A DNA stretch of 64,000 nucleotides from Calliopsis andreniformis (GCF_051401765.1 NC_135064.1:20744001-20808000), one strand, 5' to 3'. Positions 12,331 to 25,169 are shown, counted from the stretch's first letter. Numbers and translations are program-made. The notes: generated from the letters alone by a model not told the origin.

Positions 12331-13766
12331 ACAGAGTTTATATGATTTATAACTAGAAAATATAAGCAATTTGTTAGCCAAAAGATGAAAATAACATTGA
12401 ACAACTATCAAACTAAAGCTCACATCCCCCTCAATTGTAATACTAATTTGATGAAAATCGAATTCTGATATAATAATATTCAACTGACATAACAAAGACC
12501 AGTATGACCAGATAAAATAACATTTCTTTTGGACCTAACCTGACCGCTACGTTCGCGAGATAGAGTATAGAATTACAGCCACACGCTTCGTGTCTGTCGA
12601 GCAGTGAAATAAGCTAACCACCTCTGGACAGCCAGCCTTATCGCTCTCAGCTATGACTCGTGAGCGCTGCTGGTTACGTGCACGCGTCCGAAGGGTCGTT
12701 GCAGTTAAAGAAACAAACAATACGGTTGAGACGATTCCTGATTCATCCACGAAAGCAAAAGATTATCACTTAACGAGGGACCTCTCTACAAAGAAAAATA
12801 AGATTGACAGTTTTTCCAGACTACGGATTCTATGAAGCCATGAAACACTTTAACCTCAATTTTATTGCTACTTCAAGTGGAAAAATACTTCGAAAGACAA
12901 AATTAACGAATCAAAGTGTATGCAGACCGATTGCTGCATCCCCTCTCCTTTTCATTTTTGCATGTAACAAGGTGTAGCATTATTAAATTGAAAATTAAAA
13001 CATATTTTCAGTTTAATAATACTACATCTTATTAAATGCGAATCTCGGAGGAAGGGAGACAAGGCACAATAATTATCTGCACACAATAATTGGCACTCTC
13101 ACCCTAAGTCACGTATTTCTATTTTCAGAACATATCGACGTTCAAAGTTTCGAATCTAGACAGAAAATTTCCGCACACAGCGCAGACTGCAAATTGAAAT
13201 TTCACTCAAGAGATTAAATTGTATTCCGAAATAGAAAATTAGATAGAAGCATAGCTCATTCAACATGACATAAAAAAACTGTGCAATAGTTCCTTCTATA
13301 CTGTTCTTGAATTTTACTAAAAAAAGAAAGAAGAAGAAGGGAGGAATTTCGTTGCTCCTTCGACGTCGTCGAAGCACAGCAAACAAGGAAGCTATAAACC
13401 GATAAGACGAATAAGATGTTGCGTCGCCGACCTTCGCCAATCTCTCTCCACCCGCATCCATGCATGGACTGGCGGATCTGTATGGGTGCACGAATATAAT
13501 GTGCATATAGCTGGTTAGGATGTGACTCCAGTGACCCAAATAAGACAAACGCGAGCGCTGAATGGAACCGAAGGCTCTGAGAAGAAAAAAAACCACCGGT
13601 CGAACTCTATTCAACCGGTGTGATAAGTCACGGCTTTCAAACCTTCCTTCTGTTCTAGACATGGCCCTTTATCAGTGCACTGCATTTGAACGAGAAAAGA
13701 AGGGTTCGAACAATAGGTAGCGGTTTTGTTAAAATGTAATAATTGTTGAAGAAAACGATATATATA
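12331..13766. other. Non-coding DNA
   Basis: No supportable exon. The longest minus-strand open frame (13156-13662) has no recognisable domain and a composition typical of random translation. Confidence 0.45.
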
Positions 13767-14041
13767 CAAGTTGTATCAGAACACTTGGACATAAATTCAG
13801 GGGCGAATTGGGCCATTTGATCTCTTTGACCTATTTGACCTTGTTTCTGCTAAGTGATATAATCTTTTTACTCCAATAGTTCTCTGTAATTAGCTCTAAA
13901 ATTACCGAGGCAAACATATGTTTCTTTTTAGATAGGCCATCAATGTTAAATTCGCAAATCAATGATCATACAAGATTTCATTATTTTTAAATCTTCAATA
14001 TTATCGCGGAAAGTTATGCCCGTATGTTTTGAATCACCCTG
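13767..14041. mobile_element. Degenerate TA-flanked inverted-repeat element, about 275 bp
   Basis: The right end (GAATCACCCTG-TA), reverse complemented, reads TA-CAGGGTGATTCAAAAC and continues to ACGGGCATAA. The left end reads TA-CAAGTTGTATCAGAAC and continues to TTGGACATAA. About two thirds of the first 26 bases agree. It looks like an old MITE with damaged termini. Confidence 0.45.
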
Positions 14042-14779
14042 TACACGGAGATGACGTTAACCCCTAGTTAGCAGATGAGTGTACCAGACCCTATACGAAT
14101 CTGTACACAGGAATGGAAAACAAACACCATCCTGAGTAACTTATTTTTGAAGAGGCTGTTGGACAACGCTTATCATTTAAACCCTCTAGTGACTCATTGA
14201 CAGAGCCAACTGTAACCTAGTCAATTAACACTGATTTTGATATCCGAATTGGGAACGGAAATTACGCTGCCCCAATTCTGGTACGAAACATCGAGTAAAA
14301 TCGAATTATTCGTGTAGGATTCGAATTTGACAAACTAGAGAATATGTTTGCATAAATAACATATCCAATGCATTATTCAGGTATACCAATTTTAACCTCT
14401 TCAAGGCCAGATTCATTAATGCGAGAAAAAGATTTATTATGTACAATAAATAAAATTTAAATTACACAAACTTCGAATTAAGTTGAAGGATATTTGTAAA
14501 GCAAACTCAGTGAGACTTTAAATTAATCGACATTTCGCCAAAACTATCACTTTGTAAACTCAAAATTATAGTAAATATAAAAATAAAACAAAATTGTAAA
14601 ACAAATCCACATCGTTCATATTGGAAAACAGAAGTAACCAGAAAAATAAACATAAGCATAAAAAACCTTAATTAAAACTTGCTCCTTGCAAAAATCAAAA
14701 GCCCACAAAACAAGCTCCCTAACTCCACGCACTTATAATTATAAAAACAGACAAAATTAACAAAAAAAAAATCCATTAC

Positions 14780-14823
14780 CTTTTAGAGCGTCGCAACTTC
14801 GAATCCTCTCTCGAATAAAATCC
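14780..14823 (-). CDS. Candidate 44-nt exon (phase 2 to 1)
   Basis: On the minus strand, an acceptor ending GCTTCGTACAG is followed by 44 bases and the donor GTAATG. The exon at 23755-23943 ends in phase 2, and in that phase this segment is open, adding DFIRERIRSCDALK after a split glycine codon. It is therefore the only downstream candidate seen whose phase fits. The donor is moderate and the segment is short, so a chance match is possible. Confidence 0.28.
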
Positions 14824-15616
14824 CTGTACGAAGCACAGCATTATGGGTTTTTTCAGGGGTGCAGTAACTTCCCCCATGCACTTTCGATGTACGTAGTCCT
14901 TCCTCCAAAAAGCTCACTTCCGCCGAATCACCTCTTCCTCAACCTCCACAGGACTCCCAAACCAAAACTAATCCCACTCTAAACCCTAACTTCAGTATCC
15001 ATGGCACGTGATCGAAGGCACTGATTAAGTATTCGCCGCGTGTGACCCGCGACAGACTCAGAGAGAGGGAGAGAGAGAAAATATCCCGCCCCTCACCGCG
15101 CTCTCATTTTCAGTCGCACAGTGTCGTTAACGCTCATCGAAGTCGTAAGGCCACCAAGTCGCGCACCATCGCTAATCTCGATCGATCGTCGAACCGTCTC
15201 ACCCGAGCGAAATCTCGTTTTTTCACCTGTTCGAACGACTGCCACGACAGTCGCGTGAAAAACGCATGCACCGCGGGCTATCGTCGGGCATCGTCGCCAA
15301 GGGTTGCAATGGTGCCCTTAAGGGTATCGCCATACGGTTGCCAGGCCAACAGCCACGGTGCAAAGAAGAAAACACAGTCCCGCCTCGCGGTGGTTCCCCG
15401 CGGCTGGAAGTAGACAACCACCGGCTTTATCGATCTTCCGTGTTTTTGTCTCGGCTTATCTTCCGGTCGATTGTAATATTCATGAATACCATAAATATTC
15501 CGTCCCTCTTCGCGTCGAGCCGCGCCAGGCGGCGGGTTAATTCGCATCGATCGGGAAACCGCGACGCGGATGGGAATCGGGAAATCGTTCACGATTCATC
15601 CAGCCGATTAACACTT

Positions 15617-15631
15617 CCGCCACCAGAGGGG
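15617..15631 (+). promoter_or_regulatory. CTCF-like motif (CCGCCACCAGAGGGG)
   Basis: Resembles the core CCACCAGRGGG of the vertebrate-type CTCF site and sits inside the large CpG island. It was found by motif match only. Confidence 0.25.
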
Positions 15632-16347
15632 TTACATTCGGCGAACGGTGGAGCACGTGCGGAGAACGCCCAAGTGCGTTCAGAATACAAACACGATCCG
15701 CAGGAGACGTGGGCTTGAAGCATCGACACTTTCAATCGGCAATGTTTAGTCACACTGATAAGTGAACACGCTTGTTAACTCACAAACGAGCTTAATGAAT
15801 TACAATTTCACTTAAAAGGACCAGTGCATTATTGACTCGCGAAATAGTCTTGGTATACCGAATTGTATCGGCAGGAGTAAAAGGGAAATTTAGAAAAATT
15901 GTTCCACGATGCGTTAATCTATGACGACTGTTCGGTAATCTACAATGTTAAAAGATCGAACACAAATCCTCAGCATGTTATCGACTCTTTGCAGAGATAA
16001 CGATCGCAGATCGGCGACGGAGATACATCTTCTTATACCGTACTCCTATGAAAGACCCTTCCCTCGAGTTACACTTCGTTCTTTCGTCTCCAAGCAAAAG
16101 AAGAAAGATTTCCAGGCAACAGGCAAAAAAATTCACGATCGCTGTGTCACCGTGGACCGCGGATCGCGGTGTAGGGAGGCTGCTGCGATCGGCACTCGCG
16201 CATGTCCTCTGCGGCGTCACAAAAACTGGTCCAGGTTCCGCGAGGAGAGAAACGCTCTGGGATCGTTCACCGGCGATGTATCGCGTTCACGATCGATCGT
16301 CCCGATCCTAGTAGCAGCGCTGGAGCGACGGACTGACACCGACGATC

Positions 16348-16357
16348 AAGATGGCGG
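16348..16357 (+). promoter_or_regulatory. YY1/PHO-like motif AAGATGGCGG
   Basis: An exact AAGATGGCGG, the motif often found immediately downstream of YY1-dependent transcription starts, here on the plus strand inside the island. No plus-strand gene is evident downstream, so its role is unclear. Confidence 0.25.
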
Positions 16358-16555
16358 TGCGAGGCCGACGGATACAGCATGACTCCGTGCGCGTCGCGTG
16401 ATCCTAACCTCTCCTCTGGAGAACCGCCGAAAGCGAAAAGGGCGACGAGGCGCACCGCGAGAGCAGACGAAGCGACCGAATCGTGTCTCTGTTCGACACT
16501 GCTCTGCCGAGTCGCCAACGTTCCTCTTTCTATGCGCTGCCAGTGCGAGCTTCTC

Positions 16556-16620
16556 GCCCTCTCTCTTTCTATCTTTCTTTCTCCCTCCCTCTCTCTCGTC
16601 TCTCTCTCTCTGATGCGCTC
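16556..16620 (-). repeat. CT/GAGA microsatellite-like tract
   Basis: A run of CTCTCTTTCT and CTCTCTCTC words on the plus strand gives clustered GAGAG on the minus strand. That is the binding word of GAGA factor in insects and is common near paused promoters. Confidence 0.5.
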
Positions 16621-16880
16621 TCACTCGCTCAGACTCGACACACACGTCCTGCCGTCTCACCTATACTATCTTCGTCCTAACATCCCTCCCCCCTCTTTCT
16701 CCTTCCTCCTCCTTCGCGTCTTCGGTCGCTTCCGTCGATCGCGCCGAGGGGTTGGGGGCAGATTGCCAGCGCCACGAAACCCGCGCGAATAGAAAAGAGG
16801 AGAGATGCGAGAGACGAAAGGACCTCGCGACGGAGACGGTTAAGGGAGGGAGATAGATGAGAGGAAGCGAGAGACAACGG

Positions 16881-19800
16881 GGAGCGTATCAGTAAGGTTA
16901 TTTTGGATTTAGCCGATCGATCTGCTTCGGAGGAACGAGAGCGACCTGTGTGTGGGAATCGTGGGTAATTTGAGTTTCTGAGACGCTTGGGTGGGATTTC
17001 GGTAGGATTGGACGGGTTAAGGGAGGTTGTGATTGGTGGATGGGGGGGTGGAAGATGTTTTTGTGGGATGTTGGGTTTGAGTGGATGTGTACGGAGGGTG
17101 AAAGGCCCAATTACTGTCACTCTGAGGTGTTTTAAGTAAAATAACAAAATAATCTGCGAAATTATAGATAAAAGAATTAATATAATTCTGAACCTGTAAT
17201 TTGAGAGAAAAAATACCACTAGTTTTTTTTAGTAATTTTTCTGGGTAGAAAACACGAAGGGAAAGGCCTGTATTTGTAGTGTTTAAGTTACTAATAGTAC
17301 AATAAAGTATAATTTTTTTAGATAACAGAAGCGTCATATGGAAGATACTAACTATCGTAGTTCAGGGATTGTGTTTTTTTATTTCATATATAAATGATAA
17401 TGATTGAATGACAGTAATAGCTCCCGAAATAGCATTTTCTAATCGATAAAGTATTAAATAGTATTAAATATATAGTATTAAATATGATTATCATACAATT
17501 AGCAATCTTCAATCCAGGCGAAACTTCACAATCCAGTAAACCACCAAAAATTTTAAGAGCTGCATTCTGAATGCATCTTCACCTTTATTGCATCAATATC
17601 GATCTCTTTCATGTCGCGATTGATAACTGATTGTATCAGCTTATTACGGATCGCCTCGTTGCTTCTAATCGTGCAACGAGGTCTGAACTTATAATTCAAT
17701 TGACGTCAAATGATCTTAAATGTATCGATGCCTCGTATATTCTACTTGCGCTCTGAATCTCCTGTTTCCAAGAACAGGAATATCTTGTCACTGTTTCTTC
17801 CTTTTTTAAAAAATGAACAATAAGTCTAAATGTATTTATGCATTGTTATTCAAATGGGAATGTTCACTGCGAAAAAATAAGAAATCTTATTTCTTGAAGT
17901 GTGCATATACATAGTCATCATAAAATATCATAAAGTAATAAATGATTCTTGTATCACAACTTTTTTATTGGTGACACTATTATGCGCATATTTTTCTTTT
18001 TTTTGTTTTTTTTTTGAATCACATTTAATTCTTTCTTCCCTGACATATGCTACTCTATTATGCATAATGAAATTATTATTAATATTATCTCATTGAATTT
18101 CCAATTGCGCGGTTTGTAAATATCTTTCGTAATTGCCTCGAGGTTTATAGCTGTTTACAGGTAAATTCCAATTCAACGCGACAAGGTGCTCCACCGATCG
18201 CAGTCGCAGGCCGCAATTGTGCGCACAGCTTTAAATCGCTGTCGTGGTTTCTAATAAATTCCTATTACACAGATAAGACAGTATTTTATCGACTTCACCG
18301 TGACAACAAAAAGGAAGCGAATAAAAATATTCTGCGACAGTTGATCCCCAGAGTTCTTATCTATCCTATCAATCATTAAACATAGATAATGGCAAAATGA
18401 ACATCCAAGAAACCAAAATATCCCTCAAACCATACTTTTGCGTGTCTGGTCTTTCGCTAATTATTTCCACCAATTTAAGTCATTCATGCAATATTCTCAA
18501 AGCATAGATAACGTCGTCGATAACTGTGAGCCTAGTTTCTGCAATCCTTTTCAAATGCAAATTCGCGATAAATTAGTAAACGAAAGTAGACGAATGCCGC
18601 TCGAAAGAAACCATTCGATATGCATATTTGTGAATGCCATCAGCCTCGCGACGCGCGTCGCGTCGTTTCAAGTTTCACGCTTATCATAAAATAATCAATT
18701 TTTAATGACAGAACGATGAGTACAATCGTAGAATAGAACTTCGTTTGTACATGTATAATGTGTTTCATTCTGAGTCTATTCGCTTTGTCGTACTTTCTTG
18801 AATGAGCCCCACGCGTAAACAACGATAACTACATGTTATCAATGATCGTAAATTTTGAACTATTTTCAAGATATCTCGTTTCCGCCGATGGACTGCGAAT
18901 GTTTTAACGTTAACCCGTAAAGTTGATAACGTAATGTGTTATTTAATATAAAAACACTGTCGTAATACGAGATAATGTAAATACCGAATTTAGTGTATCT
19001 TCTGTTCTTTAATTTAAATTTCAACGTAATACAGTAAATTTTGAATAAATATTTAAAACTTTCTTGAGTTGTATAAAGCACACTCTACACAGCAGCATCA
19101 TTAACTCAGCATCGAAGCTTTAAGTAATTTTTGCCAGTTGATGATGTAAATAATATTACTAGACTATAAATATGCAAATTCAAATGCTCTAAGTATAATG
19201 TGTCGAAGAATTACTATTCGAATGACTTTACTCAGCAATAATTCTTGAATAGTTGTGCAGGTTTCCATCAAATACCTGCGCAGTACACATGCAATTCTTC
19301 TATGCCTCTCTTAAGAACGCTGATATAAGAAAAAATGAGAATTAATCGCTGAGAAGTTGCAGAAGAAAATAGATCCAGTTAAAAGTGCCCAGGAAAATTT
19401 CCGTTTCGTCAGCGGATCGCGCAACAGGAAAACACGAATTTACCTGTTTCCACAGACTCGACGCAATCCATCGAACGCGCTTCTCTGCACGCCAGCTTAT
19501 AAGAACACGCACGACAGAGTCATAACCCATGAATACATATTCTGAACGAGCAGCCTTGCAACAGAAGCTTCTCACAGCGATCCACTGTTCAAGAAAGTGA
19601 TTCCCAGTGTTTGCTGAGCGACCTTATCATTGCCAAACAAGGACTGACCACCGAGATACGTCTCTCACGTAAAAATTATCTTAATATTTGCACTATGGTC
19701 ATTATCTACCAAGCACAGGGGAGGAAGCGGCGTTTATGTTCGCGTATGAACATCATAAATCAACCGTTTCATAGAGGCTGATAAATCCTCTGGGGTCGGT

Positions 19801-20950
19801 ATGAAGCGGTCACGCCAGGGCGAAGTTCGGAATTGATGCTTACGCTCGAGACTCGAGTGAATAGAAAACAAAATGCGATAACACGGCCTGCCCTGTTGAA
19901 CTTCGAGAGGCACGTCTTTATTCGCGATTTTTGCCAGGGATAAGTTTTCTAGTTACGAAATTGATGAGCTTAGAGATAGAGATTATGGATTACACAATCC
20001 TCGATTAAAGTCATGTACATATAATACAGTATTCTCTCGATATAAGCTGATTGGAATTTATACAAAAAATTAATAGAATATTGTTCTTCAATGTGTTCAT
20101 TTAAAATGTATTCAAATAAATCAACGACGTCAGACAATAGTGAATTTTCCAGGGAATATCTATCTCCAAGAGTTCCCATTTATTTCCTATAATTATGCAT
20201 GAATATCTAGGTTAAAAGCCAGGTGTTCCAATAATTTTGTTCGTGACTATGCATGAACCAAACCTCATTTACTCTGAGTGTACTTATCTGAGATTATAAA
20301 ACAAATTGAGAATACTATATAAGCTAAGCCAGTGGATAGATTAAATTCTCTCAAAGCAGAGGATTTACGTGTCCCCAATGCTTTAATGAAAGAAAGGGAA
20401 GCGATTCGTGCGCGCGGGAATCGTAACGCATCCGAGTCCCTTCGTTAACGACGTCTTTTCTTAGATCGATCGATAGAAATATGATAGGAAGCCAATTCTA
20501 TGTGACGCAAATCCACGATCGGTTGTCATACGAGGCTTCCGTGGGTTCGCGATGTCTCTCGGATTAATTGCAAACCTTCCGATGGGTACGTATGTACTGT
20601 CCGTCTTCTTGCCATCTAATAGAGGTTAGGTTCTCGTAACGCGCCCGCGGATTAACCTCCACCTCCAAGCTTTGAGACATTCTTCAGAACGTTCGTCGAC
20701 ACGTGCATTTATGTGTATGGCGCACGTGCTTCTGCGCACGCGTTTAATGTAGGCTTTATTTACCGAGGATGGAAGAAAGGAGAGGGTTATCGAGACGCAA
20801 AGCGATTTCGACAGACAAATTTCTTCTACGGTCGTTATTTACGAAACATCGATGCGGGAAGTACGATCTCTTTGGGAACACTCGCGCATAATGATTCTTA
20901 GATATGTCAAACGTTTGAATTTTGTATTTTCTAGGAAGCATGGAAATATA
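16881..20950. other. Non-coding DNA
   Basis: Mostly AT-rich, with GC-richer patches near 18.15-18.25, 19.4-19.9 and 20.4-20.9 kb. A CRE palindrome is at 17701-17708. No exon could be supported on either strand. Confidence 0.45.
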
Positions 20951-21230
20951 CAGGGTGTCCCACGTAACAATCGCCACGATTTTTCAGACACTTTTGATAA
21001 TCTAAGAAAGATCGTTTTAAACAAAAGATACTTAATATTTTGTCGACTGTAAATTGCGATTTTAGAATTTTCCAAAAAATTTGGTAATTTTTTAAGATCA
21101 TTTTTCAAAAAAAATATTTTTTCAAAAATTCTAATATCACAAAAAATTGGTCAACTTTGTTCAGAACGATATTTCTCAAATTATCAGACGTGTCTAAAAA
21201 ATCGTAACAACTATTATGTGGAACAGCCTG
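20951..21230. mobile_element. 280-bp long-inverted-repeat (foldback) MITE with TA flanks
   Basis: The left arm begins TA-CAGGGTGTCCCACGTAACAA. The reverse complement of the right end begins TA-CAGGCTGTTCCACATAATAG. The two arms stay alignable for roughly 80-90 bases, through ACGATTTTTYAGACAC, TCTGATAAT-like and AGATCGTT-like words, so over half of the element is stem. Both termini abut TA. No coding capacity. Confidence 0.75.
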
Positions 21231-23476
21231 TATACATATTGTAAGTATAATTAGTAGATTCTTCTGTATCAAAAATATATGCTAGTATTCAATTTTAAAA
21301 ATAAGATTTATGCCTTTTTCTGAAAGAATTCGTAAAAGATGCATCCAAAAAAAATTAAGCTTTGTGAGTAAAAAATATTCTAAGGACAAAAAATTCATTG
21401 TATATTGTCTATCCCTCAAGATTAAATAAAAAGAACAAGTGGGGTATTGATAGTACAAAAAAACAGGTTACGATGCAACCGTATCAGAGTTCTTATCACT
21501 AGTGTGTACGAAAATCAGAACAGATCTGTTTTTCTGGGGAGGTCTAGATAGAAGAGCTAACAAAATTACATAAGATCAGTGTTGATTGAACCTTTATGTT
21601 TGCAATGAACTCGCGTCCATATTAGATAATTATTTTTATAATTCTAAATGTCCCGATAACAGCGAAGCTGTTCTACTATAGACAAACTCTGGCTGGTATC
21701 GAGACACGCAACAGAGCGATAGATTATGATTATAGCAAGTGTATGATGGTTGAAAATAGTCAAGCATGACATTCTCCTTTTATCTAGGTAAAAATAACAA
21801 GATAAAAATAAAAATGAATTTTTAAAGAGGATAAGTGCTGGTAGAGACAGTGGGAGGCCCCAAGGACAGAATTTAGGGCTAAAGACCCACGTTTAGTGAA
21901 AGTCTGTCTTTGGTTTCTGTCAGGATTAGATATGCCCCTTCGACGAAAAGTTAAAACGTTAAGTGTGACCAGGTCATCTAACAATACACTCGAAATCTAA
22001 TTAGCCTCTAAATAGAGCGCGATATCTAAAGTACGACATAACATCGAAATTGCAATAACTACCGAACTGGTTAAAACTGGATCATAGGGATTAACCTTAA
22101 TATCACAGCTCACATTAAGAAACCTTACAACGACATTCTGTACAAGAGAAGCAACGAATCACTGTCAGGATGGCGAAGATATTTATTCCAGTTTCAACTA
22201 CCTGCAACAGTACTTGGCCTTTTTGGTTAGAATTCGAGCAAAGCGAATGTAAGCAGACCAACAAACAGATTTTCCGAAGATTGATCTCGATAGCATTGTC
22301 GTTAAATTGGACAGAGAATCAAAGGGACCTTCGGTTAAGATTCACGAATCGAGAAACGAATCAGGGATGCGTATTCGAAAATACGAGCGCAGGCTGGATC
22401 GAATATTTGATGTAATAAACAATTCGAGGAAATATTACCGAGAAACTACGCACACGTGTAAATGAGGGGACGTGAAAACTGTGGAAAAACTGTTTAACTC
22501 TAAACACGTTAAGGAGATTATTCAATTACTGCACAGCCTGTCTGTATAGTGGAAAGTGTTAACAGGATAACTAATCGTAAGTGCTTAGAAAAGAAACACT
22601 TTACAGAAGAGGGCACCACTAAATTGACGATCTAGGAAGAATTCTTACCGAGAAAAACGAATATTATTTTTATCCAAAGAGTCAAATGGATATATCTTTA
22701 AAGAATGGTCTTTATACTTCCAAACTTACCGACAGAGAAGTCTAGCAGATGGAGCTTGGGTAGATTTTTCAATTGTAAATTTTAACCATTTTAATATCTT
22801 TAAATAAAGTGACCTAATAAAGAGAACTTCTAACAAAAGAATTTTAATTTTAATGAGAATTCCTCTAAAAATAGAATACGATAAAATCTGCAAGGAATAA
22901 AGTGTTTTTTTTCACGAAAATTTACTCTAAAGAGAGTGAATCAGATATCTAAATTATCATATTCTATTATTTTTTAGTTATAATATTATAATAACATGAA
23001 GTAGAGTAATACTTTAATGCAAAAATTATTTCGTTTCTGGGTTTTCTATACCTTATGGAATAATTCAACAATGTACATAACAAGTCTCTAAAAAATGTGT
23101 AGATGTGCATGTAACTGCACAAAGAGTAAAACAGGATGCAGGCGTGTCGAGCACGCGAGAAACCTCTTTTTCCAACTCTTATCGACGATGGCATTGCGAA
23201 ATTACAATAATTAAAAGCAATTATATTGCATGGTCACGCAGAATCCACTGAAAAGCTCTATATGTTGCATGTACGTGTATATCAGTGATATAAGAACTGC
23301 CACCTATCGTTCTAACGAAGCAAATTTTATCCCTACTTATGTCCCTTTTGGGTTGATAATATTCAAATAGAAAAGGACATCTCCTCCCCTCTGAATTACA
23401 GTATCGAATAGAAATATTAAGATATGACAATTGAAATTGTAAAAGAAAATTAAAAAGTGTCCTCTTTCTCCCTGGA
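21231..23476. other. AT-rich non-coding DNA
   Basis: No supportable gene. Isolated GTAAG-type donors on the minus strand near 22.65 and 22.73 kb lack a matching acceptor in a usable phase. Confidence 0.45.
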
Positions 23477-23526
23477 AAGAAGTCTCGTGAGACGTATTAG
23501 AATCAATGCTTTCCAGAGGACTTCTG
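23477..23526. repeat. Palindromic hairpin element, copy A (50 bp)
   Basis: Arranged as a 22-nt left arm, a 6-nt loop (AGAATC) and a 22-nt right arm ending AGAGGACTTCT. The right arm matches the other copies closely, while the left arm has diverged. Flanking TGGAACACAAATAATA resembles the flank of copy D. Confidence 0.65.
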
Positions 23527-23754
23527 GAACACAAATAATACTCTACACATTTCTCTCTCCCTCTAAGAAAAGCTAATCCTAGGAAGCTTAAGTTATTGGA
23601 ACATTCAAAATCAACTCTAAATAAATGAAAAAATATTCGACGCTGACAATGAGCCTACGATTGTGTGGTTAGCCACTCACATAAGACTACACAATGTCTG
23701 ATGTAGTAGCAGTCCCGATAATTGTCGAGGTTGGAAGAAACAAGCTCTACTCAC

Positions 23755-23943
23755 CCATTGATGACGGAAGAGGATTCATCATTGTTAGGTGGCCCCGACA
23801 CGTGGACTTTGGGCACATTGAAGACATCCACCTGTCCTTGACCATGACCATGACCTCCTTGCTGCTGGTGAAGGCCGTGAGCTGTCGAGTAGTCATCGCT
23901 ATCGCTACTCTGCGGAGGCTCTGAGCCTACTCCGCCACGAGGT
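23755..23943 (-). CDS. Exon of unidentified minus-strand gene (third coding exon seen)
   Basis: The acceptor reads TTATTGTTTTAG and the donor GTGAGTAGAG. The exon enters in phase 2 and leaves in phase 2, joining in frame to the exon at 27053-27314. It encodes about 63 residues: an acidic-serine stretch (SSDSDDYS), a Gln/Gly/His-rich stretch (QQQGGHGHGQGQ), then VDVFNVPKVHVSGPPNNDES. This has the look of a disordered N-terminal region. I do not recognise the family. Internal in-frame AG dinucleotides early in the exon could serve as alternative acceptors. Confidence 0.7.
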
Positions 23944-24863
23944 CTAAAACAATAAGAATGGATCGATTAACGCAAGATTTAATGATAAAATATAGTCACT
24001 TCTCTTTTTAAACTGCCTATTAAAAACAATGATTCTTATACGATGTTGCTAAATAATATTCATGCACTCTATTAATTGGGATTGAAGAGCTCATAATAAA
24101 TCGTATTAATAATCGTATTAAAATCGTTAATAAATCGTAAAACTTGACGAGAGCAACTTGTATCATGAGCTCTTCCACTAGTTACATAGTAGAATTTGAT
24201 AACACATACAGATTAAGTCCAATAATTCTATAATTATTCAAACTAATATTGAAATTAAAATTAAAAAGAAATTAACATTATTTCTAACCTCATTGACTCA
24301 ATTATATTATTCCAATTTTATTTCTAGAATTATTAAACACACATTTAAAAAGCCGCAATTGTTAGTAACAAATTTCCTCAAGCACAACATAGATGTCAGC
24401 AATGCGTCCAATATGGACGTTCTAAATTTGACATACACCGGAAATAAAAGTCCGTAAAAATCAGAAAAGAACACAACACGCCAATATTAACACAGCATAA
24501 AACAAAATATTGTAAATTAACCAATACACACAACAACACAAAGCCGAATTTCCCCACTATACCGCAATAACTGTGTTACCATAACCTCTACCCAAATTCC
24601 CGCGCTTCAACTAACATCATTCACTTTACGGGGCAAAGTCAGCAAACGTCAATGAACTGCCGGCGACAAATCAGAGGCAGAAGCTGTTCATTGAAAAGAC
24701 ACACGAACAAATTACACCGCCGACAATCGACAATTAACAAAAATCCTAAACCCGTCATCTAAAGACTTTCACGAAACTCCTCGAAACGAAACGATAATAT
24801 AAGACCCGTTACACGTCCCAAAATTCAATGAACTATCCCAGAACAAGTTTTCAAAAGTCACAC
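23944..24863. other. Intron of the unidentified minus-strand gene
   Basis: AT-rich, no supportable exon. It lies between the phase-2 acceptor of the exon at 23755-23943 and the candidate alternative first exon at 24864-24939. Confidence 0.5.
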
Positions 24864-24939
24864 CTGCGATGAGTATTGTCGTAGCTGGCAGTCCAGTAGA
24901 GGGGCGCCACTGTCCCACGTTACTACAACACAATCGCAT
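24864..24939 (-). CDS. Candidate alternative first coding exon (MRLCC...)
   Basis: On the minus strand an ATG opens 25 codons ending in phase 1 at the donor CGCAG-GTGTGAC. The ATG exon at 30770-30854 also ends in phase 1, so both could be alternative N-termini. The peptide starts MRLCCSN, with adjacent cysteines that could be lipidated. The GC-rich island at 25170-25900 lies just upstream and could be its promoter. However, the next exon starts in phase 2, so this exon would need an internal acceptor (for example GAGTAG-GCTCAG) or another target. Low certainty. Confidence 0.22.
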
Positions 24940-25169
24940 GCAAAAACCGACTCAGAATTGGGTCTTCTCCCACAGACTCCCACTCAGCTTCGATTACTTC
25001 ACGCTTCCGGTATCCTCCTTCTATCCTCTATTCCAGATACCACCGCAACTGCAGACTTTCCCAAGCGTTCCCAGACAATAATCCAACGATCTGTTCAATC
25101 CAGTTGCAGCATCATCCTTCCCAGTACCCACCCGGAAGATCAGTCGAACTCTCAACCGGCGATATTCAA

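Larger units (their letters stand above)
14990..16880. promoter_or_regulatory. Large GC/CpG-rich island with GAGA tracts
   Basis: About 1.9 kb of GC-rich, CpG-dense DNA. It contains GA-rich stretches near 15060 and 16800-16880, a long CT stretch at about 16556-16620 (GAGA on the minus strand), a YY1-like motif at 16348-16357 and a CTCF-like motif near 15617. Overlapping open frames on both strands reflect composition, and none has recognisable protein features. The best reading is a strong promoter or enhancer cluster, perhaps an internal alternative promoter of the surrounding minus-strand gene. Confidence 0.45.

Noticed and set aside
15266..15718. Plus-strand open frame of 150 codons in a GC-rich block
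   Set aside because: Overlapping open frames on both strands, Arg/Ser-rich random-looking translation, no domain, no splice context. Explained by CpG-rich composition.
22730..22764. Minus-strand GTAAGTTTG donor with a short upstream open segment
   Set aside because: No pyrimidine tract before the only possible acceptor, and the phase required by the preceding exon gives a stop.
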